Assembly (NCBI GenBank): GCA_963837285.1
Contig: CAWIMS010000006.1
Coordinates: 1,473,897-1,537,896 of the forward strand
From: Planosporangium sp963837285
Lineage (GTDB): Bacteria; Actinomycetota; Actinomycetes; Mycobacteriales; Micromonosporaceae
Direction: 5' to 3'
Length of the DNA: 64,000 nt
Shown: positions 17,500 to 26,399 of the stretch, piece by piece
Numbering within the stretch: position 1 is the stretch's first letter
Layout of the letters: each line of letters begins with the position of its first letter
Notes under the pieces: generated by a model
What the model was told of the DNA's origin: nothing
Seen by the model: the letters and a program-made list of their open reading frames with translations, nothing else
The model's database searches: none
Position numbers and translations under genes: made by a program

Positions 17500-19599
17500 A
17501 TGACGGGCAGAAGCGCCGAGCCGGCCGGCCGGCCGGGTGCCGCGACCTCCCTGGGCGACCTGCGGGCGCTGATCCAGGCGCTGCCGGTGCCGACCGCGCC
17601 GCCCACGTTTCCGCAGCGGGAAGCCGCCCTCGGGCTGGCCCTGATGGACCTGTCGCTGCGGCTCGACCATGTCCTTCGCCTCTCCGAGCACCTGACCCTG
17701 CTGGATCGCGGACACATGACCCGATCGATCAGCGTGGACATCGATCTGGAGACGATTTCCGGGATACAACGGGACAGTCTCCTGGTGCCCGCGGAGGCCG
17801 CACCGGGCGGTCGGGGCGCGTCGCTGTGGGTGCCGGTTTCCCGGTACAGCCGCCGCGACCTCGCCCCGGTGGTGGTGAAGGATTCCACCGGCGAGGTCGT
17901 GCCGCGCTTCACGCACCGCGACTCCAGCCGGGTCACCGCGGCCGCGCTGGTCCGGCTGCTGTCGATGCTGCTCGATGCGCACCGCGACGTGACGGCCGAG
18001 GGCTCGATCGTCCACAAGCTACGGCACACCCACCAGCGGTCGCGGTGGCTGATCGAGACGGCGATCGCCGAGTTGGTGTCGATGGGCTCGCCGACCGGCG
18101 ACGAGCCGCGTACCCCGGTCGACCACGCGTGGATCCCGGACCGGTCGCCGGCCACGACCGACACCGACCGCCCGGGGGATTCGCGCGCGGTCCGCGACCT
18201 GGCCCTCGCCGGGCTGGACACGCTGTTTCCGGAGGAGTACGGCAGCGGCCTGGTCGTCCCGTTCGCGCACCTGCTCCAGTTGGCCAGCCGGCAGTACATG
18301 ATCATCGTGCTGCTCACCGTGGACCGTCCGCGCCGGTTTCTCACCTGGGACGCCCCGCTGCTCCCGGCGCGCCGCCCGCGCGCGCCGATCCAGCATCTGG
18401 TCAAGAACGTGCTCCCGGTCAACCGCGAGTTCGTGGTGGAGTACGAGACGGTCATCCCGCGCTCGGCCGGGGCCTACCACCTGACCGTCCAGGTCAACGA
18501 GGAGATCAGCGTCCGGCGGTTCATGCTGTCCAGCGACGTCGACGACGAGTTCGTCGAGATCCTCATCGAAGACCTGGAGACGCTGGCCCGGCGCGGCGAC
18601 ACCTTCGGCGACCATCGCAAGCTGCTCGAACTGGAGTTGCAGGGGATCGCGTCCCGGCTCGCCGAGCTGGGCCACCGGCGACTGATCAACCTGGACAGTT
18701 ACGATACGTACATCGCCGAGCGGCACCGGCCCGACGGCACCCGGCGTCCCCGCCGCCCGCCGCACCGGATGACCGCCGCCGAGGTCATCGACGCGCTCCG
18801 GCAGGGCGACTGTTCGGTTCCGGTACTGGCGGCGTTCAGCGGCCACTACGCGGCGGACGGGCTGCGGCACCTGGCGAAGAGCGACCTCGCCGGCGAACCG
18901 CTCGCCGCCATCGCCGCCGGGTTGCGGGATCTCGAACTGGGGCAGGACGTCACCACCGACAACGATCCGCGCCAGCACGGGGCGCACGCGCACTGGCGCC
19001 GGCCCAGCGTCGACCTGAGCCCGCGGTCGACCGAGCCGGTACGCGCGGTCGCCTATCTCGCCCTGGCCGACGAGGCGCCGGCCCTGATCGAGAGCATCAC
19101 CCGGATGGTCGCCGGCCTCGCCCTGGTGGTGCTCGGCATCGGCACCCTGCTCGCCGGCGGACCGGACTGGCTGTACTCCGGCCGGATCGCGGCGCACTCG
19201 GTGCCCCGCCAGGCGGACGCGGTCGTCGCGGTACTGCTGCTCGTGCCGGGACTTCTCCTCGCCCGGCTGGACCTGCCCAGCACCAACACGGTCCTCGGCC
19301 AGTTACGCCGTTTCCCGCGCTCGCTCGCCGCCGCCTCGGTCGCGGTGACCACCGGGCTCGCGATCGCGGTGGGAACCTTGCAGACGGACCGGGCGATGAT
19401 CCGGCTGTTCCAGGTCTCGCTCACGATCCTGGTCGCCATCCTGCTCTGCTGCCTGTGCGAGTTCTACGCGCGGCGGGTCCGGCGCAGAAGCCCGGCGCCG
19501 CGCTCCGACCGGGTGCCCCGCTGGCTGCGCGAGGCCGGCCGCAAGCCCCGCCGGACGCTGGAGCCGGACGCCCTTTTCGACGCACGGGGTGAGGTGTGA
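17500..19599 (+). CDS. Membrane-anchored protein of unknown function (operon gene 1)
   Basis: About 700 residues from the ATG at 17500; upstream starts at 17404 or 17464 are possible. I do not recognise the family. The N-terminal two thirds are soluble. A region around residues 330-380 looks beta-rich (EFVVEYETVIPRSAGAYHLT, then VQVNEEISVRRF) and is followed by an acidic helix. The C-terminal 160 residues hold four hydrophobic segments (MVAGLALVVLGIGTLLAG, AVVAVLLLVPGLLLA, SLAAASVAVTTGLAIAVG, VSLTILVAILLCCLC), then a basic tail. It is translationally linked to the next gene: the stop is followed after one base by the next ATG. The layout suggests a membrane receptor or scaffold with a cytoplasmic partner (inference). 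Confidence 0.75.
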   Translation: MTGRSAEPAGRPGAATSLGDLRALIQALPVPTAPPTFPQREAALGLALMDLSLRLDHVLRLSEHLTLLDRGHMTRSISVDIDLETISGIQRDSLLVPAEAAPGGRGASLWVPVSRYSRRDLAPVVVKDSTGEVVPRFTHRDSSRVTAAALVRLLSMLLDAHRDVTAEGSIVHKLRHTHQRSRWLIETAIAELVSMGSPTGDEPRTPVDHAWIPDRSPATTDTDRPGDSRAVRDLALAGLDTLFPEEYGSGLVVPFAHLLQLASRQYMIIVLLTVDRPRRFLTWDAPLLPARRPRAPIQHLVKNVLPVNREFVVEYETVIPRSAGAYHLTVQVNEEISVRRFMLSSDVDDEFVEILIEDLETLARRGDTFGDHRKLLELELQGIASRLAELGHRRLINLDSYDTYIAERHRPDGTRRPRRPPHRMTAAEVIDALRQGDCSVPVLAAFSGHYAADGLRHLAKSDLAGEPLAAIAAGLRDLELGQDVTTDNDPRQHGAHAHWRRPSVDLSPRSTEPVRAVAYLALADEAPALIESITRMVAGLALVVLGIGTLLAGGPDWLYSGRIAAHSVPRQADAVVAVLLLVPGLLLARLDLPSTNTVLGQLRRFPRSLAAASVAVTTGLAIAVGTLQTDRAMIRLFQVSLTILVAILLCCLCEFYARRVRRRSPAPRSDRVPRWLREAGRKPRRTLEPDALFDARGEV

Positions 19600-19600
19600 C

Positions 19601-21136
19601 ATGCCGGTACCGTCGACCCGCTCGTCCGAACTGGCCCGGATCGCCGCGGAGGCGGCCGGCGCCGACACCTCGTCGGTACGGTTCACCATCCGGCACGGGC
19701 CGGCCGGGCCGCACCCGGATCCGATCTACGGGTCGGGTGGCCGGGCCGCCGACACCGGGCCATCCGAGCCGTGGCCGAGCGACTTCTCGCTGTTCTCCGC
19801 CGCCGGGCTGTCCCTGTGCGCCAGCACCTGGCCGTCGGCCACGTCGACGTTCAGCGGCCCGGTGCAGATCGGCCAGCCGGAGGCGACCGGCCGTCCGGAC
19901 ACCAGTTCGTACTCGGGGCTCACGGTGCCCAATCCGGGCTTCCTCAACGAGTCCACCCGGCAGATCGACGTCCTGCTGACGCTGGGCAGTACCCACTGGT
20001 CACCGACCTACCGGGACTGCCTGATGTCCTCGCTCATCACCGAGCGGCTGGCCCGGCTGGCGATGGAGCGGGCCGGCGGCCCGCTGCTGCACCTGCTCAC
20101 GCCCGCCGCGCCGTTCCAGGACCTGCACATGTCCGAGCGCGGCGACGGGTCGAACGAGCGGCTGCGCGACGCGGTGGGCCCGTGCTTCCGCATGTCGATC
20201 GGCGTGGACCCGAACATGTCCAGCGCCCGGCTCGACTTCGAGATGGGCCTGGCCAGCCTCGCCGAGGAGTACGGCCTGGGGCTCAAGGTGGACGATCGCC
20301 GGTTCAACCGGGTGCGCGGGGACTGGTTCACGATCCGCGGGTTCGACCGCGAGCGGTACCGGCACGAGCGCAACCGGCTCTTCCCGGACGCGCCGATGCA
20401 GCCCCCCAAACACGCGCTGATCGTCACGGTCATGGCGCCGGCCCGGATCGGCATGGTGACCCAGGTGGCCGAGGCGCTGCGGGCCAGGGGGATCGGCACG
20501 CTGGCCGCCTCGATCTCGAACATGCGCAAGATCGGGTTCATCAATCTGATCCTTCCCGCCGTGGAAGACGCCGGACCGCCGCCACCGGCTTGGTCCGGCG
20601 ACTGGGACCACGCCATGAAGACGCTGGTCGACCGGTGCGCGACCGACCGGTGCGCGGACACCCAGAGCAAAGACGACGAGAGCGTGGTCGTCGACTACAA
20701 GTTCGCGGTGAGCCCGCCGATGCGCTGCGTGTACCCGGCGTCGAGCCGGCGTACCGGGGCCTCGGCGACCGGGCGCGTGCCGTACCCGGTGTGGTTGCGC
20801 TGGGAGGTGTCCCACCACATCATCGACACACCCGGGCTCCTCGCCATGGTCCAGGCCAACCTGGCGCCGTACGCCCAGCAGTGCGAGGTGGCGTACGCGC
20901 AGTCCCGGCTGGTCCGCGGCAACCTGGTACGCGGGCGGGCGAAGCTGGTCGTGGTGCTCGCGGACAGCCAACCCGACGGCGCCGAGGCGCAACGCCTGCT
21001 GGTCGAGGTCGCCGACCGGGCGCAGGAACGGACCCTCGAACAGCTCCTCGCGGTCCGCAGCGTCGAGACCGGCCGGGCCCGGCTGCGCCTGTCGCCGCGG
21101 GAGCGGTGGCTCGTGTACGCCCGGATGTCGTCCTGA
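19601..21136 (+). CDS. Protein of unknown function with two ACT-like segments (operon gene 2)
   Basis: The 511-residue soluble product starts one base after the upstream stop, with GGTGAGG as ribosome site. I cannot name the family. Two segments look ACT-like: ALIVTVMAPARIGMVTQVAE, continuing to a strand ending NLILP (about 268-315), and SHHIIDTPGLLAMVQANLAP with a following strand (about 405-460). ACT modules usually bind small ligands and regulate partners. The N-terminal 250 residues are unlike known catalytic domains but contain many conserved-looking Gly/Pro/Trp turns. Together with gene 1 it may form a sensor pair (inference). Confidence 0.7.
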   Translation: MPVPSTRSSELARIAAEAAGADTSSVRFTIRHGPAGPHPDPIYGSGGRAADTGPSEPWPSDFSLFSAAGLSLCASTWPSATSTFSGPVQIGQPEATGRPDTSSYSGLTVPNPGFLNESTRQIDVLLTLGSTHWSPTYRDCLMSSLITERLARLAMERAGGPLLHLLTPAAPFQDLHMSERGDGSNERLRDAVGPCFRMSIGVDPNMSSARLDFEMGLASLAEEYGLGLKVDDRRFNRVRGDWFTIRGFDRERYRHERNRLFPDAPMQPPKHALIVTVMAPARIGMVTQVAEALRARGIGTLAASISNMRKIGFINLILPAVEDAGPPPPAWSGDWDHAMKTLVDRCATDRCADTQSKDDESVVVDYKFAVSPPMRCVYPASSRRTGASATGRVPYPVWLRWEVSHHIIDTPGLLAMVQANLAPYAQQCEVAYAQSRLVRGNLVRGRAKLVVVLADSQPDGAEAQRLLVEVADRAQERTLEQLLAVRSVETGRARLRLSPRERWLVYARMSS

Positions 21137-21178
21137 AGCTGGCCAGCGCCGGCTCGGCCGGTGGCAGTTCCGGGTTGG

Positions 21179-21709
21179 TCAGACTCCGGTCACCCGGGTT
21201 CCGGCGGCCCGGTCGTACGGCGTGCGGCCGGTGCCGACGAACAGCGCGGCGACATACGAGAGGGCGAGCAGGCAGGCCGCCGCCGCGCAGGCCATGGCCA
21301 GGCCCGCCCATGGTTGACCGATCGTGGTGTCGGCCAGCACGAACGCCGCCGTGTGGCCCAACTCCCACGGTAGGGCGACCTTGAGGGCGTTGCGCGCCAG
21401 GCTGCGCGGCCAGCCGGGCCGGGGCCGGTCGGGTACCGCGACCCTCAGCCGCAGCAGGCGCTTGCCGGGGGAGGCCGCCGGGGTACCGCTCTCCCACCCG
21501 GCGAGCCAACCGGCGGCGGGCACCACGAGCACCACGAAGGAGACCGCGTTCCAGGCTGCCAGCGAGAGGTCGACCGAGCTGTTGACGAGGAACAGCCCGA
21601 GAGGGACCAGGGCCGCGGCGTAGCAGCTGATAATCAACCAGTCGACCGCCATCGCCGCGATGCGGCGAACCGGCAGCCGCACGCCGGGACCACTCATGCC
21701 GCCGATCAT
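21179..21709 (-). CDS. RDD family membrane protein
   Basis: The product (176 aa from the ATG at 21709; an alternative ATG at 21697) has the RDD pattern: RRIAAMAVDWLIISCYAAAL, a central SPGKRLLRLRVA after the second helix, and a final DRAAGTRV. Four hydrophobic helices are visible. RDD proteins are small integral membrane proteins of uncertain, sometimes transport-related function. It converges with the ACT-like gene. Confidence 0.85.
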   Translation of the reverse strand: MIGGMSGPGVRLPVRRIAAMAVDWLIISCYAAALVPLGLFLVNSSVDLSLAAWNAVSFVVLVVPAAGWLAGWESGTPAASPGKRLLRLRVAVPDRPRPGWPRSLARNALKVALPWELGHTAAFVLADTTIGQPWAGLAMACAAAACLLALSYVAALFVGTGRTPYDRAAGTRVTGV

Positions 21710-22350
21710 TCCCGCGCGAGGAGGCTGGATCCAGTGCACGTCGATGTGAACGGGACCCGGTTGTGGTTCGACGTCGACGGTCCGGCGCTGACCTGGTATG
21801 TCGATCCGGCCGTGGTGGCGAACGAGATCACGCCGCCGTCGACCGTGAACGGGACCGGCGCGCCGTTCGACGTGACCGTCACCTGGCCACCCGCCCACGG
21901 GCTCCTGAGCCGGACCGGCTGGCCGGCGTCGCTGGTGATCGTCACCGGCCCGACCGTCCCGCCGGTGAGCGCGGCGGACACCGTGAACGCGCCGACCGCG
22001 CGCAGCCGGGTGAACGACGCGTCCTTCGCGGCCGGCCAGTCCGCGTCGGCGAACAGCCGGATCGTGCCGGACACGCTCTGCATCAGCATCGAGTCGACCG
22101 CCTCGACCGTGCCGGACGTCTCGATCCCGCCGCCGCCCTGCGCCACGGTCAGGTTGCTGGCCCGCCACTGGTACCTGATCGCGGCGTCGAGCTTGCTGAC
22201 CAGGTCGGCCGCCGGCCAGCCGACCCGGGCGGCGACCGGGAACTCAGCAGGTCCTGGGTCATCCGGTACGCGGCGGCCGGGTTGGAGCTGCTGGCGCTCG
22301 ACGAGATCGTCAGGTTGCCCAGCGACAGGATCGCCTGCGCGTCTTCGCCC
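21706..22350 (-). pseudogene. Relic of a secreted GH95-like glycoside hydrolase C-terminus
   Basis: The minus strand reads AGEDAQAILSLGNLTISSSA in one frame. From about 22245 on it shifts to another frame with GGGGIETSGTVEAVDSMLMQ, then FADADWPAAKDASFTRLRAV and VTITSDAGQPVRLRSPW. This is the order found at the C-terminal end of GH95-type (alpha-L-fucosidase-like) proteins. The catalytic domain is missing, and at least one frameshift separates the two parts, so it is not functional. The end runs to the start of the RDD gene. Confidence 0.55.
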
Positions 22351-22430
22351 GCATACCCGCGACGCTATGAATGTCATCGAGATCGGTCAATACGCCTTCC
22401 TATGTACCGGGACCGTCGGCTTCGGCAGCG

Positions 22431-23405
22431 TCACAGTCGCCCGGCGGCGGCCAGGACGGCGAGCGCGTCCACGGTGACCCACTCGTTGCGCCGGTGCGGG
22501 TCGGCGCCGCCCCAGTCCACCAGGTCGTAGTGCTGCCGGCGCCGGTCGACGCCGTGGACGAAGGACACCTCGGCGGCCCAGCCTCCGTCCGGCAGCCGCC
22601 TGCTCTCCAGCAGATCGAGCGCGTCGGCGCAGCGCGGATCGGTGAGGTGGCCGGCCTCGGCCAGCCCCTTGAGCCCGGCGAGCAGGTCGTAGTGCCAGTA
22701 CACCGGGTAGTGCAGCCGGGCCCAGTCGGCCCGGATCAGCCGGCCGTTGCTGCGCCGGTACAGGACCCGCCGGGTCAGCAGCACCTCGGCGGCGCGGTCG
22801 GCGGCCTGCCGCGCCTTCGGTAACCCGTGCGCGGCCAGCCCGCGCATCGGCAGCAGCGTCTCGTACACCGACGACGAGGCCGCCGCCGGTTTGCGGTGGC
22901 AGTTCCACCCGCCGTCCGGCCACTGCCAGTGCAGCAGCCGCTCGACCAGCCGGCCCGGGCCGTCATCGCCGAGACTGAGACCGAGCCGGACCAGCGCGAG
23001 CAGGGCACCGCCGTGCTGCGACCCGCAGCGCCGGTACCTGCCCTCGATCACCGGTACCGCATCGGCTCTCGGCTCGGCCTCCGGGTTGTACTCGCGGTAG
23101 TACCGCGGATGCAGCCACGTCTTCAGGACCGACGCGGCGAGGGGTTCGAGCGCCTCGTCACCGGCGGGGTAGCCGATGTCGGCCAGGGTCTGGAGCACCC
23201 AGTGCCGGCCCTGCCACTTGCGGTACGACTCGATCGCGGCGCCGTCGAGCAGCGCCCGTACCCGTGGCGACCTGCGGATCTGCTCCTGGAGGCGACGGTT
23301 CGCGGGCGCCGCCGGGTCCTCGCCGAGCACGTGTACCCGCAGTTTCCAGCGGACGGCCGGCTCCTCGCTGGCCAGCAGCGCCCTGACCGCGGGGGAGCGC
23401 TTCAT
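22431..23405 (-). CDS. Alpha/alpha-toroid (prenyltransferase/squalene-cyclase-like) protein
   Basis: The 324-residue product starts at the ATG at 23405. It has repeated QW-like motifs (HWQWPDGGWN near 180; RRLPDGGWAAEV near 280) and evenly spaced helices, as in terpene-cyclase or prenyltransferase alpha/alpha toroids. No DxDD or zinc site is visible, so cyclase activity is doubtful. Many actinobacterial members are annotated only as hypothetical. It is divergent from the DGPF gene. Confidence 0.7.
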   Translation of the reverse strand: MKRSPAVRALLASEEPAVRWKLRVHVLGEDPAAPANRRLQEQIRRSPRVRALLDGAAIESYRKWQGRHWVLQTLADIGYPAGDEALEPLAASVLKTWLHPRYYREYNPEAEPRADAVPVIEGRYRRCGSQHGGALLALVRLGLSLGDDGPGRLVERLLHWQWPDGGWNCHRKPAAASSSVYETLLPMRGLAAHGLPKARQAADRAAEVLLTRRVLYRRSNGRLIRADWARLHYPVYWHYDLLAGLKGLAEAGHLTDPRCADALDLLESRRLPDGGWAAEVSFVHGVDRRRQHYDLVDWGGADPHRRNEWVTVDALAVLAAAGRL

Positions 23406-23500
23406 ACGACAGAGTTTCTCGAAGATTGTCCAGTCCCGCCGCCCCCGTTCGTCATCCTGATGACAGCACCCAGGGGACAACGACAGAGGAGTGTAGAGCT

Positions 23501-23833
23501 GTGAAGTACATGATGCTTGTCTGCACCGACACCGAGCCCGACACCGACAAGTCCGATGTACCGGACATCGAGGCATGGGTGGCCGAGAACGACGCGCGCG
23601 GCCGGCGGCTGGACGGTGACGCGCTCGCGCACCCGTCCGCGGCCACGACGGTCCGGGTCCGCAACGGCCAGCTACTCGTGTCCGACGGGCCGTTCGCCGA
23701 GACCAAGGAGGTGATCGTGGGCTACGACGTGCTCGAATGTGCCGACCTGGACGAGGCGATCGAGGTGGCCCGGGCGCACCCGATGGCGCGCGGCGGGCGG
23801 CTCGAACTGCGCCCGTTCGCCCCACTGGCCTGA
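23501..23833 (+). CDS. YCII-related DGPF protein (ECF42 partner)
   Basis: The 110-residue protein starts at a GTG preceded by AGAGGAG and carries the defining DGPF motif (VSDGPFAETKE, near residue 66). DGPF proteins are dimeric ferredoxin-like proteins of the YCII family. They are encoded beside ECF42 sigma factors and are probably their regulon members or partners. The sigma gene follows after 4 bases, so the two form an operon. Confidence 0.9.
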   Translation: MKYMMLVCTDTEPDTDKSDVPDIEAWVAENDARGRRLDGDALAHPSAATTVRVRNGQLLVSDGPFAETKEVIVGYDVLECADLDEAIEVARAHPMARGGRLELRPFAPLA

Positions 23834-23837
23834 CCGC

Positions 23838-25112
23838 GTGCCAGACCACGTGCCCGAGCGCGTGCCTGACCGCGCGTCCGGGCCGGACGCGACCCCGGCG
23901 GCGGATGCTGTTGCCGCCGCCGGCCGGGACGCCTTCGCGCGGATCGTCGCCGCGCTGATCCGCGTCACCGGCGACTGGACGCTGGCCGAGGACTGCGCCC
24001 AGGAGGCGCTGGCGCTCGCCCTGGAGCGCTGGCCCGGCGAAGGGGTGCCGGCCAACCCCGGCGGGTGGCTGATGACGGTGGCCCGCAACCGCGCGATCGA
24101 CGTGCTCCGGCGTACCCACGTCGAGCGCCGCAAGCTGCGCGAGCTGGCCGTGCTCGCGCTGACCGATCCTGGCCCGGCCCCGGTGGGCGGGGCAGCGGAG
24201 GAGGAGGTCGTGGACGACCGGCTGCGGCTGATCTTCACGTGCTGCCACCCCGCGCTTCCGCTCGAAGCCCGGGTGGCCCTGACCCTGCGTACCGTCGGCG
24301 GTGTGCCGACCGCCGACATCGCGCGCGCCTTCCTGGTCAGCGAGTCGACCATGACCCGGCGGCTGACCAGGGCCAAGACCAAGATCGCGACCGCTGGCAT
24401 CCCGTACCGGGCGCCCAGCGGGCCGGCCCTCACCGAGCGGCTGCCCGGTGTCCTCGCGGTGCTGTATCTGCTGTTCACCCGCGGGTACGACGCCGACGGC
24501 GAGCCCGCGTTCGCCGACGAGGCGATCCGGCTGGTGCGGCTGGTCGGGCGGCTCATGCCCGGCCAGTCCGAGGTGTCCGCGCTGCTGGCCCTGTTCCTGT
24601 TGCAGCACTCCCGGCGGGACACCCGGCGCGACGCCGAAGGCAACCTGCTCACCCTCGACCGGCAGGACCGGTCGCGCTGGGATCACGCCGCGATCGCGGA
24701 AGGTCTCGACATTCTGGCCGGGATCCGGCTGGACGGCCCGTACGCGTTCCAGGCCCGGATCGCCGCCTGCCACGCCACCGCCGCGTCCGTCGAGGCCACC
24801 GACTGGGCGGCCGTCGCCGGTTGGTACGACGAGCTTGTCAGGATCCAGCCGTCCCCGGTGATCGAGCTCAACCGCGCGGTGGCCCACGGGTACGCGCACG
24901 GCCCGGCGGCGGGTCTGGCGCTGCTCGCGCCGGCCCGGGCCGGGGGCGGGCTCGACGGGTACCCGCTAGCCGTCGCCGCCGCGGCCGACCTCACCGCACG
25001 CGCCGGCGACCTCGACCGCGCCGCCGACCTGTTCCGGCAGGCCGCCGCCCGCGTCCATGCCGAACCCGAACGGCGGGCGCTGCTCGACCGCGCCGACGAG
25101 CTGTTCGACTGA
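23838..25112 (+). CDS. ECF42-type RNA polymerase sigma factor
   Basis: The 424-residue protein has sigma region 2 (VTGDWTLAEDCAQEALALAL, then GWLMTVARNRAIDVLRR) and region 4 (TLRTVGGVPTADIARAFLVS). A long C-terminal extension from about residue 190 has TPR-like helices (DUF6596). Size, extension and the adjacent DGPF gene identify group ECF42, which has no anti-sigma factor and uses the extension for control. GTG starts at 23838, 23850 and 23862 are all in frame; the first is given because it lies 4 bases after the DGPF stop. Confidence 0.9.
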   Translation: MPDHVPERVPDRASGPDATPAADAVAAAGRDAFARIVAALIRVTGDWTLAEDCAQEALALALERWPGEGVPANPGGWLMTVARNRAIDVLRRTHVERRKLRELAVLALTDPGPAPVGGAAEEEVVDDRLRLIFTCCHPALPLEARVALTLRTVGGVPTADIARAFLVSESTMTRRLTRAKTKIATAGIPYRAPSGPALTERLPGVLAVLYLLFTRGYDADGEPAFADEAIRLVRLVGRLMPGQSEVSALLALFLLQHSRRDTRRDAEGNLLTLDRQDRSRWDHAAIAEGLDILAGIRLDGPYAFQARIAACHATAASVEATDWAAVAGWYDELVRIQPSPVIELNRAVAHGYAHGPAAGLALLAPARAGGGLDGYPLAVAAAADLTARAGDLDRAADLFRQAAARVHAEPERRALLDRADELFD

Positions 25113-25227
25113 CCGCGCGGGGGCCTGGTCCCGTGGCCGTCACACGGCAATGCCGTCCATGTACTCGTAGATGCGCTCTTGACCGAATACTCCGAATACG
25201 CCGGACAGCGGCTCACCAACCATCTGG

Positions 25228-25407
25228 GTGGACGAGGCCGACGGCAGCATCGTGATTCAGGGCTGGCGAATCACGGACGAAGATACCCTGGCCGCTATCA
25301 AGGCAACCGGCCCGATTCCCGATCACGAAACCGTCCTACGCGTCCCCAGGCGCATGGCGCCGTTCCTGCGGGAGGTGAGCGTTGGCAACGGAACCGGCGA
25401 CGTATGA
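25228..25407 (+). CDS. Small protein of a DUF6879 cassette, start damaged
   Basis: The frame reads TIWVDEADGSIVIQGWRITD, then DEDTLAAIK and HETVLRVPRRMAPFL. This resembles the small protein commonly encoded just before DUF6879 genes. The expected N-terminus (LTEYSEYAG) lies upstream in another frame at 25180-25206, so a one-base indel near 25205 probably broke the start. The GTG at 25228 is the first usable codon left. Its end overlaps the next gene by 26 bp. Confidence 0.5.
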   Translation: MDEADGSIVIQGWRITDEDTLAAIKATGPIPDHETVLRVPRRMAPFLREVSVGNGTGDV

Positions 25408-25894
25408 GCTGTTCCGCGCTGCCGTGCGGTCTGCCGTTCATCTGGAGCAGCGCGACAGTTATACCCCGAACGACCAGAGCTGGCGTGAATGGCGGGAGGG
25501 CCGCCGCTTCAATCCGGCCGATCGTTGGCGGGACTGGTTCGACCTGATCAGCGCGACGACGGCACGGGGCGTTCAGGTACGGCGGACCCGCATCGTGTCC
25601 GAGCCGGTCAACGACTACATCGGGTTCGAGCACGACGTGACTGCGGGGCTCAACGTCGCCGCTGGCGAGCAGGTGCGGTGGTTGCCAAGGCGGCAGGCGG
25701 CCGATCTGCTGGTGCCTGGAAGCGACTTCTGGGCCTTTGACGACGCCGTCGTGGTGTTCAATCACTTCGACGGCGTGGGCGACTGGGTCTGTGAGGAGCG
25801 GCGCGACGACCCAGCCTTGGCAAAACGGCTTACGGCCGCCTACGAGGCGATCTGGGAGCGCGCCATCCCACACGAGCTGTACCGGCCGCGCTGA
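25382..25894 (+). CDS. DUF6879 family protein
   Basis: The 170-residue product starts at a TTG with GGGAGGTGA just upstream. It contains the family features LFRAAVRSAVHLEQRDSYTP, WRDWFDLISATTARGVQVRR, YIGFEHDV and WLPRRQA, plus DFWAFDDAVVVFNHFDGVGD. The family is linked to XRE-DUF5753 regulators in actinomycetes, and its biochemical role is unknown. It is intact, although its neighbours on both sides are damaged. Confidence 0.85.
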   Translation: MATEPATYELFRAAVRSAVHLEQRDSYTPNDQSWREWREGRRFNPADRWRDWFDLISATTARGVQVRRTRIVSEPVNDYIGFEHDVTAGLNVAAGEQVRWLPRRQAADLLVPGSDFWAFDDAVVVFNHFDGVGDWVCEERRDDPALAKRLTAAYEAIWERAIPHELYRPR

Positions 25895-25912
25895 CGAGAC
25901 CACGCGGCCCCC

Positions 25913-26390
25913 ATGTCATCTCCGTCATCCAGCGCGCAGGAGGCGCGGCAGGCCCTTGGCGGCCGGCTGCGCGAAATACGCCTCGACGCCAAGCTGACGG
26001 CGCGGCGCTCGGCCGGCTGATGGGACGCCACCCGTCGAAGGTTTCTCGAATTGAGCACGGGGCGGCGCCGCCATCGGCCGACGATATCCGGGCGTGGTGT
26101 GAGCACTGCAAGATCACTGAAGAGGTACCCGACCTCATCGCCTCCCTGCGTGCGGTGGAAGGCATGTGGGTCGAGTGGCGGCGCATGGAGCGCTCGGGCC
26201 TGCGCCAGGCGCAGGGATGTTCGATGACGAACAGGTAGCGGTCGAACTGGTGTCGGGGCACCTCACCGTTACCCAGCCACGTGAGATCGCCATGTACGCG
26301 CAGGCATTCGGGGAACTGGCCGCGATCGCGGTGTACGGCGGCGCGGCGCGGTCACTGATCGCGGGGGCGGTGGAGGCGTTGGGTGGGTAA
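25913..26390 (+). pseudogene. Broken XRE-DUF5753 regulator
   Basis: The gene starts with a good N-terminus (EARQALGGRLREIRLDAKLT), then loses the frame at about 26000. The expected ARALGRLMGRHPSKVSRIEH resumes in another frame, consistent with one missing base. Further on, WVEWRRMERSGLRQAQ jumps directly to the extreme C-terminus MFDDEQVAVELVSGHLTVTQ, so about 150 residues of the DUF5753 domain are deleted. It ends with ALIA-like helices at 26390. It was probably the regulator of the DUF6879 cassette. Confidence 0.8.
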
Positions 26391-26399
26391 AGTTCGCTG

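Noticed and set aside
24065..25255. Second open frame overlapping the sigma factor gene
   Set aside because: Arg-rich shadow frame, whereas the sigma factor frame has regions 2 and 4 and the ECF42 extension.
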